From the NCBI GenBank assembly GCA_963693305.1, contig OY855904.1:52901261-52965260 (forward strand): DNA of 64,000 nt, written 5' to 3'. The position numbers were made by a program, and so were the translations under genes. This document shows positions 63,731-64,000 of this stretch, piece by piece; the first letter of the stretch is position 1, and each line of letters begins with the position of its first letter. A model generated the notes under the pieces. That model was not told where the DNA came from. It saw only the letters and a program-made list of their open reading frames with translations, and ran no database searches. The stretch is from Meandrina meandrites (lineage: Eukaryota; Cnidaria; Anthozoa; Scleractinia; Meandrinidae).

Positions 63731-64000
63731 CGGGTTGACGAAGGTCGTATAATTTTGTTCAAAACGCGTTTTTTCGACTTTCCCCATCGGGGCGAAACGA
63801 AAAAACACCTTGGGAATCGAATTTTACAATTTCGATTTCATACCACCATTTTGGGTGGGCTTTTCAAAGCAGTGCATAAAGCCGGGTTGACGACGGTCGT
63901 ATAATAGTGTTCAAAACGCGTTTTTTCGACTTTCCCCATCGGGGCGAAACGAAAAAACACCCTGGGAATCGAATTTTAAAATTTCGGTTTCATACCACCA

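Larger units (their letters stand above)
54594..64000. repeat. 152-bp satellite tandem array, right arm
   Basis: About 62 monomers, same orientation, running off the right edge. Variants typical of this arm are TTTTAAAATTTCGG, GGTGGCCTTTTAAG, TTTTGCGTGGGC, TCACCAATTTGGG and ATTTTAAGTGGG. Most keep CGACTTTCCCCATCGGGG, so the main hairpin is preserved. Confidence 0.97.

Noticed and set aside
1..64000. RNA polymerase III internal promoter (B box) at GGGAATCGAATTT
   Set aside because: It misses key positions of the GWTCRANNC consensus and no A box was found at suitable spacing.

Overview
The window is eukaryotic and almost entirely one satellite DNA. About 56 kb of the 64 kb is a head-to-tail tandem array of a roughly 152-bp monomer (about 369 copies, all in one orientation), interrupted by only two mobile elements. 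No ordinary host protein gene, tRNA or rRNA gene was found. The host is probably an invertebrate animal, and a cnidarian (coral or anemone-like) source is plausible. That guess rests on the style of the non-LTR retrotransposon (an SGNH-hydrolase ORF1 followed by an APE endonuclease/reverse transcriptase ORF2) and is low confidence. The size and purity of the array suggest centromeric or pericentromeric heterochromatin, but the sequence alone cannot prove that.

Layout. 1-27602: satellite, left arm, with several local higher-order blocks (608, 1368, 305, 607, 760 and about 2432 bp). 27603-32386: a CR1/L2-like LINE in the same orientation as the coordinates, with an intact ORF1, an ORF2 broken by one extra G in a G-run, a short 3' UTR and a (TAC)n/A tail. 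32387-51457: satellite, middle arm, containing a nearly perfect tandem duplication of a 21-monomer, 3192-bp block plus 1368-, 912- and 304-bp blocks. 51458-54593: a 3136-bp DNA transposon whose ends read CACTA...TAGTG, flanked by a 3-bp direct repeat CAA. It has dense subterminal arrays of TTTCATGG/CCATGAAA words and a decayed coding remnant in the middle; it looks like a non-autonomous CACTA (EnSpm/CMC) element. 54594-64000: satellite, right arm, with its own variant families and 760-, 1064- and 3344-bp periodicities.

Biology. Each typical monomer carries a dyad able to form a hairpin of about 16 bp (GTTTTTTCG ... CGAAAAAAC around CCC-ATC-GGG) and a second small dyad (CCACC ... GGTGG). The strand opposite to the coordinates has few stops, so many overlapping 60-128 codon open frames recur. 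These look like products of the repeat and not genes. The LINE shows an unusual junction: ORF2 lies in the same frame as ORF1, directly after a UGA-C stop, with no AUG before the endonuclease domain. This points to readthrough or non-AUG/reinitiated translation. The array has been reshaped by repeated local block duplication, visible as zones of shared diagnostic variants.
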